59,497 nucleotides of DNA from an uncultured SAR116 cluster alpha proteobacterium (lineage in GTDB: Bacteria; Pseudomonadota; Alphaproteobacteria; Puniceispirillales; Marisalimonadaceae), in assembly GCA_902619485.1 (NCBI GenBank), contig CACNEF010000005.1:1-59497 (forward strand), read 5' to 3'. A model generated the notes under the pieces. It saw nothing but the letters and a program-made list of their open reading frames with translations, made no database searches and had not been told where the DNA came from. Below are positions 36,872 through 43,924 of this stretch, piece by piece; the first letter of the stretch is position 1; each line of letters begins with the position of its first letter. Position numbers and translations under genes: made by a program.

Positions 36872-36888
36872 AGCAATATTTATGCCAT
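36872..36888 (-). promoter_or_regulatory. Sigma-54 promoter for the extra hook/rod gene
   Basis: On the minus strand the site reads ATGGCATAAATATTGCT, with GG-N10-GC spacing. It is ~26 bp upstream of the ATG, which has an AGGAG ribosome site. Confidence 0.8.
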
Positions 36889-36983
36889 TGACTTTATGCA
36901 TAATAAAATTTTATAAACATATTATTAATGAGTACGTAATTGTGTTTAATTATAAAATATAAGAATCTGGGGTTTTAGTTAAA

Positions 36984-37382
36984 ATGAATGTTCCTTCTAA
37001 AAGTACAGATTTAGTTAAATTCAATGAAAAAAAATCAAAACTTCCTACAAAGTTTAAACCAAATCAGTTAACACAAGCTTTAGAGTTAGTTGATAGTGAC
37101 TTAATACTAAAAAATAGAGAAGAAGTTAAAAAATATTTACCCGATATTTTAGGAAGAGTTCTAGCAAGAATATGGATTGATAAATCATTTAAAGAAAGCT
37201 TCAAATTAAACCCTAGACAAGTTCTTAATGATAATGGTGTTTTTTTACCTGATGATATGATTTTAGAATTTCAAAAACCAAATTCTGATAGACCAAAAAT
37301 CATAGTGTATGAAAAAAAACAAGATTCTAATTTTAAAATTAGAGTTGTCCAATTACAATTGGTAATGCTAGCAGGTAGATAA
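36984..37382 (+). CDS. NHLP / nitrile-hydratase-leader-like protein
   Basis: The 132-aa protein has a basic N-terminal ~55 residues followed by a segment resembling the nitrile hydratase alpha-derived leader (NHLP) fold: LARIWIDKSFKESFKLNPRQ, VLNDNGVFLPDDMILEFQ, and the terminal LQLVMLAGR. In NHLP RiPP precursors this leader ends in a Gly-Gly cleavage site before a core peptide. Here the terminal GG is GR and there is no core. It is therefore more likely a stand-alone protein using that fold than a peptide precursor. No maturation enzymes are nearby. Confidence 0.7.
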   Translation: MNVPSKSTDLVKFNEKKSKLPTKFKPNQLTQALELVDSDLILKNREEVKKYLPDILGRVLARIWIDKSFKESFKLNPRQVLNDNGVFLPDDMILEFQKPNSDRPKIIVYEKKQDSNFKIRVVQLQLVMLAGR

Positions 37383-37414
37383 TAGTATTTCTTTTCTAAA
37401 AGTAATTAAAATTT

Positions 37415-38014
37415 ATGAAAAAATTATTTAAAATTATTATTGTATGTCTTTTATTTGTTCCATATTATTTGTCAGCAAATGAGATAAAGCCAAGTCTTCA
37501 AAATATTTATATACTATTACAAGAAAAAAAATTTGAAGAAGGAATTAAAAAATTAAAAATTTTATCAGAAGAGAATGATATAAACGCTCAACTTTTATAT
37601 TCGAAAATTTTGTTTTCTGGAGACTTAACACCACAAGATTTTGAAAACTCATATTTTTGGGGATTTTCTGCACTACTTGGGGGACTAAAAAAATCTTCTA
37701 ATATTTTAGAAAAATTAAGTGAATACTTAACAGATGAACAAATTGGCGAAATTATAATAAAACTTAGAGAATTTTTGGAAAAAAGAGCTTTTGCGAAAAA
37801 TAAACTGGCAATTATCCAAATAGCAAAAATATATGAAGATTTTACTGAACCTCCAGATTTAGTTAATGCCTATACTTGGTATAATATTGCTGTAGCTCAA
37901 GGAATAAAAACTGCAAAACCTAAAAGAGATGAAGTTTTAAATAATCTTAATGAAAAAGATTTACTTGATGCACAATCCTTATCGATTAAACTATTTGAGA
38001 AAATTAATAATTAA
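37415..38014 (+). CDS. Secreted Sel1/TPR-like protein
   Basis: The 199-aa protein has a signal peptide (~1-21, ending YLSANE) and helical repeats. The last repeat, DLVNAYTWYNIAVAQGIKTA, is Sel1-type and is followed by LNEKDLLDAQSLSIKLFEKI, a common ending of alphaproteobacterial Sel1 proteins. Residues ~20-70 also look like a TPR hairpin. The family mediates protein-protein contacts in the periplasm. The Vibrio T-ring protein MotX is also a Sel1 protein, but no specific similarity is claimed. It lies 32 bp after the NHLP-like gene. Confidence 0.8.
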   Translation: MKKLFKIIIVCLLFVPYYLSANEIKPSLQNIYILLQEKKFEEGIKKLKILSEENDINAQLLYSKILFSGDLTPQDFENSYFWGFSALLGGLKKSSNILEKLSEYLTDEQIGEIIIKLREFLEKRAFAKNKLAIIQIAKIYEDFTEPPDLVNAYTWYNIAVAQGIKTAKPKRDEVLNNLNEKDLLDAQSLSIKLFEKINN

Positions 38015-38025
38015 TGGAGTTTTTT

Positions 38026-38220
38026 ATGAAATATAAGGTTCATTGGTTGATAGACGGTCTAATTGAAATAGATGCAAATGATGTTAATGCAGCAGAAAAT
38101 ATAATCAAAAACAAAATTGAAAATTTTATAAAAGATAATGCAAAGTTTTTTGAAGATGTGGGGGCAAAAGCTGTGCAAGGTCAAGCGTATCTACCTGGCT
38201 CAGACGAAAAAGAAGTGTAG
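38026..38220 (+). CDS. Small hypothetical protein (64 aa)
   Basis: This small soluble protein begins MKYKVHWLIDGLIEIDANDV and is not recognised. The ATG at 38026 follows a GGAG site; the ATG at 38014 would contain that site. It is in line with the Sel1-type gene upstream and the Cys-rich secreted protein downstream (10-bp gap), so probably one operon. Confidence 0.65.
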   Translation: MKYKVHWLIDGLIEIDANDVNAAENIIKNKIENFIKDNAKFFEDVGAKAVQGQAYLPGSDEKEV

Positions 38221-38230
38221 AGAGGTTCAA

Positions 38231-38521
38231 ATGTCTAAATACAAAAATATAATTTTATTTAATGCAATTATAGTTTTAGGTATTTATGTGACACCATCTT
38301 ATTCCAAGGGAAAAATTTATGGTCAATCTAAAACTTTGTCTAAAGAATATATTAAATATGAAAATTGTAGATTAAGGAAAACAGAAATTAATATGAAAGA
38401 TGGAGTTAAAGACGGATATAAGTGCATATTTAAAAGACAAGGCAAAGGAAAAGATGTTACAGTTTTTCAACCTTCACCAATATGTCAAAAATCATTTAAA
38501 TGCAAAAGTGAAACACAATAA
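38231..38521 (+). CDS. Small secreted cysteine-containing protein (96 aa)
   Basis: The protein has a signal peptide (~1-25, MSKYKNIILFNAIIVLGIYV...) and a short basic mature part with four cysteines (ENCRLRK, GYKCIF, PICQK, FKCKS) that could form two disulfides in the periplasm. The start at 38231 is chosen because AGAGG precedes it and it gives a clean signal peptide; an upstream in-frame ATG at 38138 lies inside the previous gene. Not recognised by family. Confidence 0.65.
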   Translation: MSKYKNIILFNAIIVLGIYVTPSYSKGKIYGQSKTLSKEYIKYENCRLRKTEINMKDGVKDGYKCIFKRQGKGKDVTVFQPSPICQKSFKCKSETQ

Positions 38522-38650
38522 AGAATTTACTACATACAATATATTATTTTTGAATACTGAAAAACTACTACATATTGTTTAATTTAAAAAAAATTACAAT
38601 AATTTCAATTATTTATAGCCAAATCCTATATTTTTTTTTAATATCATAAT

Positions 38651-39001
38651 ATGGAAGATTATGAAATAAACATTCTAAGAAGAAACGGAAACTGGAAAAA
38701 AGTTAAACCGAATGATCTAATTATTGATGAAATTAATAATAATTCAATAGATGATAATGAACCTAATCAAAAACAATCACAAAATGATTTTCTTTCCTAC
38801 GTCGTTAAGGTTGAGTCAATTATTTCCAAATTAGAATCTTTAGAAAATGAAAAAAGTGCATTAAAAGAAGAACTCAAAGAATTTGAAGATAATTTTTTAA
38901 GAAAAAAGAAACTAGCTGAAGACGAAATTAATAAGATCTCTCAAGAAAAAGATATGATTGAGAAAACTATAAATGTAATTAAGAATCTAAAAAGTTTTTA
39001 G
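38651..39001 (+). CDS. Coiled-coil hypothetical protein upstream of parA-like gene
   Basis: The 116-aa protein has a short N-terminal segment (INILRRNGNWKKVKPNDLII), an acidic Asn/Gln-rich linker, and a C-terminal coiled coil (~60-110; KLESLENEKSALKEELKEFE). It lies 15 bp upstream of the ParA-like ATPase on the same strand. Small coiled-coil partners are common for orphan ParA ATPases, so a partner role is possible. No family recognised. Confidence 0.7.
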   Translation: MEDYEINILRRNGNWKKVKPNDLIIDEINNNSIDDNEPNQKQSQNDFLSYVVKVESIISKLESLENEKSALKEELKEFEDNFLRKKKLAEDEINKISQEKDMIEKTINVIKNLKSF

Positions 39002-39016
39002 TTTGGAGGAATAAAA

Positions 39017-39781
39017 ATGCCAAATAACAAATCAAAAGCTAATACTAGAGCCGCTAAATCTATCTTTGTTGCAAATGTTAAAGGTGGGGTAGGTAAAAGC
39101 ACTCTATCAATCATGCTTGCAAGATCTTTAGCAGAGAAGATACCACCTCAAAACATTACTGTTATTGATACGGATCTTCAAAGAACAGCAACTGAATTTT
39201 TATCAAAAAGCAACCCTGAAATTAACGTTGAATTTATTCCAATTACGCCTGCATTTGAACATACTAACATATCTCTTGTTCAACAATTTATTAAACAAAA
39301 TGAATTTCGACCAGGACATGTTGCAATTGTTGATACACCTGCAGGTAGTTCACAAAGATTATGGAATCTGGTTGCAGAAGGTTATTGTGTTCTAATTCCA
39401 ACCACACTTAGTAATGCAGATTTGTATCCAACTGAAAATTTTATAAGGAGCATGGATAAAGTTAAAGCAAGATATGGCAAATCGTATCCACACTTAATTG
39501 TCTGCCCTAACAAAATTCCTTTTGGTCAAAAAGATTTTTCTGTAATGGCTGAAAGATTAAATAATCACGATGTTGTTATTGGTCCAGCCTTAAGAGATTT
39601 AGCTAGTGTCAGACACTTTTATAATGGAAAAGTAGAAACCTGGGAAAAGAAAAAAAATATAAATGCTCAAAATGATTTCAAACAATTTGGATCTTTTGTT
39701 GAAAAATTTGTTTTAAATGAAGAGTTAGATAAAATATATTCTCAAAATGACATTCCTAAAAATGTTGTACCAATTAGGTAA
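39017..39781 (+). CDS. Orphan ParA/MinD-type ATPase
   Basis: The 254-aa protein has the deviant Walker A KGGVGKST (~25-32), DTDLQRTATEFL (Walker A' region) and IVDTPAGSS (Walker B, ~97). ParA-family ATPases position chromosomes, plasmids or polar machines by nucleotide-dependent dimerisation. There is no parB or parS-like repeat nearby, so chromosome segregation is unlikely. Closeness to flagellar genes suggests positioning of a polar structure, which is inference. A GGAGG ribosome site precedes the ATG. Confidence 0.9.
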   Translation: MPNNKSKANTRAAKSIFVANVKGGVGKSTLSIMLARSLAEKIPPQNITVIDTDLQRTATEFLSKSNPEINVEFIPITPAFEHTNISLVQQFIKQNEFRPGHVAIVDTPAGSSQRLWNLVAEGYCVLIPTTLSNADLYPTENFIRSMDKVKARYGKSYPHLIVCPNKIPFGQKDFSVMAERLNNHDVVIGPALRDLASVRHFYNGKVETWEKKKNINAQNDFKQFGSFVEKFVLNEELDKIYSQNDIPKNVVPIR

Positions 39782-39784
39782 ATT

Positions 39785-39961
39785 TTAAGAGTTTATTTGT
39801 AACCTACTACCAAGCTGGTTTATCCATTTTTCGGTAGGTATATAAGGAAGGAATTGTTTTTTTCTTTTATCTTTATTAACAATAATATTTTTTACAAATA
39901 AGTTATCCTCAACCTTATCTTTTTTAAACAATTCACTCATCTGATCTACTAACAAATTCAT
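39785..39961 (-). CDS. Small hypothetical protein (58 aa)
   Basis: The minus strand holds an ATG-started 58-codon frame (begins MNLLVDQMSELFKKDKVEDN; ends with a Lys/Arg run then FLPYIPTEKWINQLGSRL). The composition looks protein-like rather than random, with a Trp and Pro-containing C-terminus. There is no obvious strong ribosome site. It converges on the parA-like gene with a 3-bp gap. It fills what would otherwise be an empty 257-bp gap. Confidence 0.5.
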   Translation of the reverse strand: MNLLVDQMSELFKKDKVEDNLFVKNIIVNKDKRKKQFLPYIPTEKWINQLGSRLQINS

Positions 39962-40038
39962 AAATTAATTACGTCCTAAATAAAACTTTGTTTAATTCTT
40001 CCGTAAATAAATTATATAACTTTTAGGAAAATGAGCTT

Positions 40039-40251
40039 ATGTATACACTTACTGAAGTTGAGAAAAGTTTAATTTACAAAATTAATGAAATCTTGAATGA
40101 CTTTGAAGGTTTTGAAAAACCTTTTAAAAATCATAATGGTGACATTATTATAAGGAAAAAATTAATTAAAAAAAAAGCTAATGATTCATCTATTTTAACG
40201 AATATTTTTAAAGAGATGATTAAGAATGATGTAAAAAAAAACAGGGTTTAA
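40039..40251 (+). CDS. Small hypothetical protein (70 aa)
   Basis: A lysine-rich helical protein (MYTLTEVEKSLIYKINEILN...), not recognised. AGGA precedes the start at moderate distance. It ends inside a strong inverted repeat (40239-40261) that probably terminates transcription. Divergent from the 58-aa gene. Confidence 0.6.
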   Translation: MYTLTEVEKSLIYKINEILNDFEGFEKPFKNHNGDIIIRKKLIKKKANDSSILTNIFKEMIKNDVKKNRV

Positions 40252-40261
40252 AACCCTGTTT
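40239..40261. terminator. Inverted repeat, probable intrinsic terminator
   Basis: A perfect 11-bp inverted repeat, AAACAGGGTTT then AAACCCTGTTT, is separated by one base, preceded by an A-run and followed by a short T-rich stretch. It overlaps the stop codon of the 70-aa gene and could act in both directions. On the minus strand it would sit behind the 26-codon ORF. Confidence 0.65.
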
Positions 40262-40286
40262 CGTATTTAATAGAATTAATGAAGCA

Positions 40287-40367
40287 TTAAGATACAAATT
40301 TTATCAGAGATTGCTCTGACAAATTAAAAACCTTAAAAAAATCATTCTCATATAAAATACTAGACAT
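40287..40367 (-). CDS. 26-aa micro-ORF with perfect Shine-Dalgarno
   Basis: On the minus strand ATG at 40367 opens a 26-codon frame that begins MSSILYENDFFKVFNLSEQS. The sequence AGGAGGT lies at 40374-40380, six bases upstream of the ATG, the strongest ribosome site seen in the window. A short stem (TCAGAG/CTCTGA) lies in its second half, and the inverted repeat at 40239-40261 follows downstream. It may encode a micropeptide; the alternative is a leader peptide or chance. Confidence 0.4.
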   Translation of the reverse strand: MSSILYENDFFKVFNLSEQSLIKFVS

Positions 40368-40490
40368 CAGACCACCTCCTTTTCTTTTAATTGAAAACAT
40401 TATATAATTAATTTATTTACTATATTTTATATATTTACAAGTTTTTATAAAAGAATTAAGGATTTTTCTACTCTAATTAGGCAAATACAT

Positions 40491-40880
40491 ATGAAAACGA
40501 GCAATCAAGAACCTAAACCATACAAAGCTGGAGAAATTATTTATTCACATAATGATCCTGCTGAATTTATATTTTTAATTCATAGTGGGAAAGTTAGAAT
40601 TGAGTCTAAACACGGATTAGAACTAGGAGTACTTGAGACAGGAGAAATATTTGGAGAAGTTGGTCATATAATTGAATCTCCAAGAACAGTTACTGCTGTA
40701 GCTATGACTAACTCACTAATTCGTGTAATTGATGAAAAAACAGTAAAAGAAAAAATGAACAAAGCTGACCCTGTTTTAGCAGCTATAGTAAGAGGTTTAT
40801 CTCTTAGAATAGGAGATGCAAATGCTCTGGCTGAAAAACATTGGTTAGAATTAAATGTTTATAAATCACTTAAAAAGTAA
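40491..40880 (+). CDS. Cyclic-nucleotide-binding-domain protein
   Basis: The 129-aa protein is essentially a single CNB (cNMP-binding) domain: YKAGEIIYSHNDPAEFIFLI (~11-30), HSGKVRIESKHGLELGVLET, GEIFGEVGHIIESPRTVTAV (phosphate-binding cassette region) and a C-terminal helix. There is no DNA-binding domain, so it is not a CRP-type regulator. The Arg of the PBC (SPRTVTAV) is present, consistent with nucleotide binding. The domain could act as a small sensor or adaptor. It is followed by the FliL-like gene. Confidence 0.9.
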   Translation: MKTSNQEPKPYKAGEIIYSHNDPAEFIFLIHSGKVRIESKHGLELGVLETGEIFGEVGHIIESPRTVTAVAMTNSLIRVIDEKTVKEKMNKADPVLAAIVRGLSLRIGDANALAEKHWLELNVYKSLKK

Positions 40881-40909
40881 ATTGGTATAATTTTTTATAT
40901 GTTTTTATT

Positions 40910-41521
40910 ATGGCTGATCAAAAAATCTCATTAAAAAATAAATTTATGAATATAAGGCATTTGTATGCGTATTTAATTGCATTTATTTCATCTGTTTTAA
41001 CTTTCATGTTTTTTTATTTTAGTAACGAAATAATTAAAGAAGAAAAAATAGTTAAAAAAGAAATAGATATTTATGAAGTTGCAAAAGAAGAAGCAATTAA
41101 ACTTGGTAGAATGGAACCAGATGAAAAACCTATAGTACAAGAAATAGGGGCTGATGGAAAAGTTATAGTTCCTTCTTTAAGTTATTGGGATATAGGTGGT
41201 ATGGGTGACAATGCAAACAAAAGTTTTTGGACAAATGTACCTAATTCAAATTCATTTATAAGTTTTGATTTGGTATTTTCTTCTTATAAAGGTGAAATGC
41301 TAATGGATTTTTTAACAGACTATGATGTTGATTTCAGAAAAATTGTCTATGATCAAATCAGTAAAACTAGTTATGAAAAACTTCAGGGAAGTGAAGGTAA
41401 AAATAAATTGCTTGAGGATATTAAAAATGAATTTAATTCATATTTAGATGAGAAAAAATTGGATCCAATAATATTTGGTGTTCACTATAAAAAATTTGCA
41501 ATTACAACTAGGGGTAACTAA
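40910..41521 (+). CDS. FliL-like membrane protein
   Basis: The 203-aa protein has a single membrane helix (~19-41) with a basic cytoplasmic start, a proline-containing linker, and a C-terminal periplasmic domain (~112-203). That domain follows the FliL pattern: FISFDLVFSSYKGEMLMDFL, DVDFRKIVYDQISKTSYEKL, then the terminal FGVHYKKFAIT. FliL surrounds the stator MotAB and supports motor torque. The match is by pattern, so FliL-like rather than fliL. No good ribosome site precedes the ATG; an internal ATG at 40946 is possible. The end overlaps the convergent threonine-synthase-like gene by 14 bp. Confidence 0.65.
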   Translation: MADQKISLKNKFMNIRHLYAYLIAFISSVLTFMFFYFSNEIIKEEKIVKKEIDIYEVAKEEAIKLGRMEPDEKPIVQEIGADGKVIVPSLSYWDIGGMGDNANKSFWTNVPNSNSFISFDLVFSSYKGEMLMDFLTDYDVDFRKIVYDQISKTSYEKLQGSEGKNKLLEDIKNEFNSYLDEKKLDPIIFGVHYKKFAITTRGN

Positions 41522-42743
41522 TAAAAATTTTATAGTCTATCTCATTATTTTTATCTATTTTATTTGAAACTTCTGGAAGTGGGTATTTTAATGCCGTAGC
41601 ACAATTAAAAAGCACAACTTTATCGTCTTTGGATATTAAATTTAAAGATAATGCTCGTTCGTAGGCTGTCATTGTTGCAGCACCTTCAGGACATAAAAAA
41701 CAACCATCTTTTGAAGCAACTCGGTCTCTAGCTTCAAATATCTCATCTTCTGAAACGGAAATTGCAAATCCTCTACTTTCACGAATTGCTCTTATAATAA
41801 GGAAATCTCCCACAGCTATCGGAACTCTAATTCCTGCAGCTTTAGTATATGCATTTTCCCATAAGGGCGCATGCTCATCTCCATTTTCCCAAGCTTTGAC
41901 AATAGGAGCGCAACCATTAGCCTGCACAGCAACCATTTTTGGTAATTTTTCATTTATCCACCCAAGTTCTTTTAATTCTAAAAAGGCTTTCCACATTCCA
42001 ATTAAACCAGTACCACCACCCGTAGGATAAAATATTACATCTGGCAATTCCCAATTAAGTTGCTCTGCTAATTCAAGACCCATAGTTTTCTTTCCTTCAA
42101 TCCTATATGGCTCTTTAAGTGTTGAAACATCAAACCACCCTACTTTTTCTTTACCTTCGCCTACTATCTTTCCACAATCATTTATCAAACCGTTGACTAA
42201 AAAAGTTTCTGCTCCGAGTGATTGAATTTCTCTAATATTTATGTCTGGAGTGTCTTCAGGGCAGAATACAGTTGATTTTATACCTGCATTTGTTGCATAA
42301 GCAGCCATAGCAGCACCTGCATTTCCATTTGTGGGAATAGCTAAATGTTTTAACTTAAATTGTTTTGCCATTGAAACTGCCAAACATAATCCCCTAGCTT
42401 TAAACGAACCAGTGGGAAGCCTTCCTTCATCTTTGACTAACACAAAACCCTTATCGTTTGAAGAATAGTTAACGGTTTTATTCAACTTAATCAATGGAGT
42501 AATCGTTTCGCCTAGTGTAATCCTGTCTTTAGGATCTGAAACTGGTAATAGTGGTGAATATCTCCAAAGACCATTTACTTTGGAATTTGTAATATCATTT
42601 CTTGAGATTTCCTTTTTCAAAGTTTGTAAATCATATCTAACCAATAATGGTCTTCCAGCATCTGACAAACCATGTATTTTATTTGCTTCATATTTCTTGC
42701 CAGTTATTGAGCACTCAAGATGACTTACATAAATTTTTTCCAT
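41508..42743 (-). CDS. Threonine-synthase-like PLP enzyme
   Basis: The 411-aa fold-type II pyridoxal-phosphate enzyme carries TGSFKARG with the Schiff-base lysine at K115, the phosphate/substrate loop PTNGNAGAAMAAYA, and the glycine-rich FYPTGGGTGLIGMW. The N-terminal HLECSITGKKYEANKIHGLS is typical of the class Ib threonine synthase group (Cys/Gly motif). It converts O-phosphohomoserine to threonine, or is a related lyase such as threonine dehydratase-like or diaminopropionate-type. Tandem with the downstream dehydrogenase gene in the same direction (18-bp gap), so a catabolic role is also possible. Confidence 0.85.
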   Translation of the reverse strand: MEKIYVSHLECSITGKKYEANKIHGLSDAGRPLLVRYDLQTLKKEISRNDITNSKVNGLWRYSPLLPVSDPKDRITLGETITPLIKLNKTVNYSSNDKGFVLVKDEGRLPTGSFKARGLCLAVSMAKQFKLKHLAIPTNGNAGAAMAAYATNAGIKSTVFCPEDTPDINIREIQSLGAETFLVNGLINDCGKIVGEGKEKVGWFDVSTLKEPYRIEGKKTMGLELAEQLNWELPDVIFYPTGGGTGLIGMWKAFLELKELGWINEKLPKMVAVQANGCAPIVKAWENGDEHAPLWENAYTKAAGIRVPIAVGDFLIIRAIRESRGFAISVSEDEIFEARDRVASKDGCFLCPEGAATMTAYERALSLNLISKDDKVVLFNCATALKYPLPEVSNKIDKNNEIDYKIFISYP

Positions 42744-42761
42744 ATTTAATCCTGCTTTTTA

Positions 42762-43832
42762 TTAACTATTCTTACCTAAAATAATATCTATCATTGCTTT
42801 GGTAATTTGTTTTGTAGAACTTATTCCACCAAGATCTCTTGGTAAATATTTTTTGTCTGATGTAAGCTTTTCAATTGCAGACATTAACTTTTGTGCAGCT
42901 TTAATTTCACCTAAGTTTTCTAACATCATCACAGCTGACCAATAAGATCCTATAGGATTTGCAATTCCTTTTCCTATTATATCAAAAGCAGATCCATGAA
43001 TGGGTTCGAACATCGATGGATGACGCCTTTCAGGATCTAAATTTCCTGTAGGAGCAATTCCCATCGACCCTGATAATGAAGCTGCCAAATCTGTTAAAAT
43101 ATCAGCATGTAAGTTTGAAGCAACAACTGTATCAATACTTTTTGGATCTAGAACCATTCTAGTGGTCATTGCATCAACAAGCATTTTATCTGTATTAACG
43201 TCCCTGTAATCTTGTGATATTTCATCAAATATTTCATCCCACATCACCATACCATGTCTTTGAGCATTAGATTTAGTTACTAAAGTTAATAATTTTCTTG
43301 GTCTGGATCTGGCTATCTCAAACGCAAACGTTTGTATTCTCTCTACACCCTGCTTTGTAAATAGAGTAACGTCCATAGCAGTATCGTGACTATAACCTCT
43401 ATGGCTTCTACCACCAATTCCTGAGTATTCTCCTTCAGAATTTTCTCTTATAAAACTCCAATCAATATCTTTTTCATCAACATTTTTTAGAGGAGATGTT
43501 ATTCCAGGTAAAAGGCGTACTGGTCTCAGATTTGCGTATTGGTCTAATCCTTGGCATATTTTTAGCCTCAGCCCCCAAAGTGTTATATGATCAGGAATTT
43601 CAGGAACACCTGCCGATCCAAAATATATTGCACTAAAACTCTTTAGTTCTTCAACGCCTTCATCAGGCATCATTACACCATGTTTTTTGTAGTACTTTGC
43701 TCCCCAATCAAATTGATGAAATTCTATTGGTAAATTTTGGACTGACTTTGAAAGAGCTTTTAAAACCTCAACTCCACTATCTATTACTTCTGTGCCAATC
43801 CCATCACCAGGAATAACTGCAATTTTGTACAT
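42762..43832 (-). CDS. Tartrate/D-malate dehydrogenase-type beta-decarboxylating dehydrogenase
   Basis: This NAD-dependent enzyme of 356 aa belongs to the isocitrate/isopropylmalate dehydrogenase family. It begins IAVIPGDGIGTEVIDSGVEV and has the substrate Arg-rich helix NLRPVRLLPGITSPL, IRENSEGEYSGIGG and HGSAFDIIGKGIANP. YFGSAGVPEIPDHITLWGLR fits the TtuC/DmlA subgroup (tartrate dehydrogenase/decarboxylase, D-malate dehydrogenase). It would oxidise a 2-hydroxydicarboxylic acid in the cytoplasm. It lies upstream of the threonine-synthase-like gene, same strand. Confidence 0.88.
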   Translation of the reverse strand: MYKIAVIPGDGIGTEVIDSGVEVLKALSKSVQNLPIEFHQFDWGAKYYKKHGVMMPDEGVEELKSFSAIYFGSAGVPEIPDHITLWGLRLKICQGLDQYANLRPVRLLPGITSPLKNVDEKDIDWSFIRENSEGEYSGIGGRSHRGYSHDTAMDVTLFTKQGVERIQTFAFEIARSRPRKLLTLVTKSNAQRHGMVMWDEIFDEISQDYRDVNTDKMLVDAMTTRMVLDPKSIDTVVASNLHADILTDLAASLSGSMGIAPTGNLDPERRHPSMFEPIHGSAFDIIGKGIANPIGSYWSAVMMLENLGEIKAAQKLMSAIEKLTSDKKYLPRDLGGISSTKQITKAMIDIILGKNS

Positions 43833-43924
43833 CTTTTGCCTTCTTAAATAAATAAATATAAATAATAATAAAAATAGTTTATCTATTAATAACTTAATTA
43901 TTTCAATATTTAAAAAATTGTTAA

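Noticed and set aside
38138-38230. N-terminally extended form of the 96-aa secreted protein
   Set aside because: The extension lies inside the previous gene in another frame and would bury the signal peptide.
38400-38582. 60-aa ORF overlapping the Cys-containing gene
   Set aside because: It is out of frame with the better-supported gene, has no ribosome site and an unremarkable composition.
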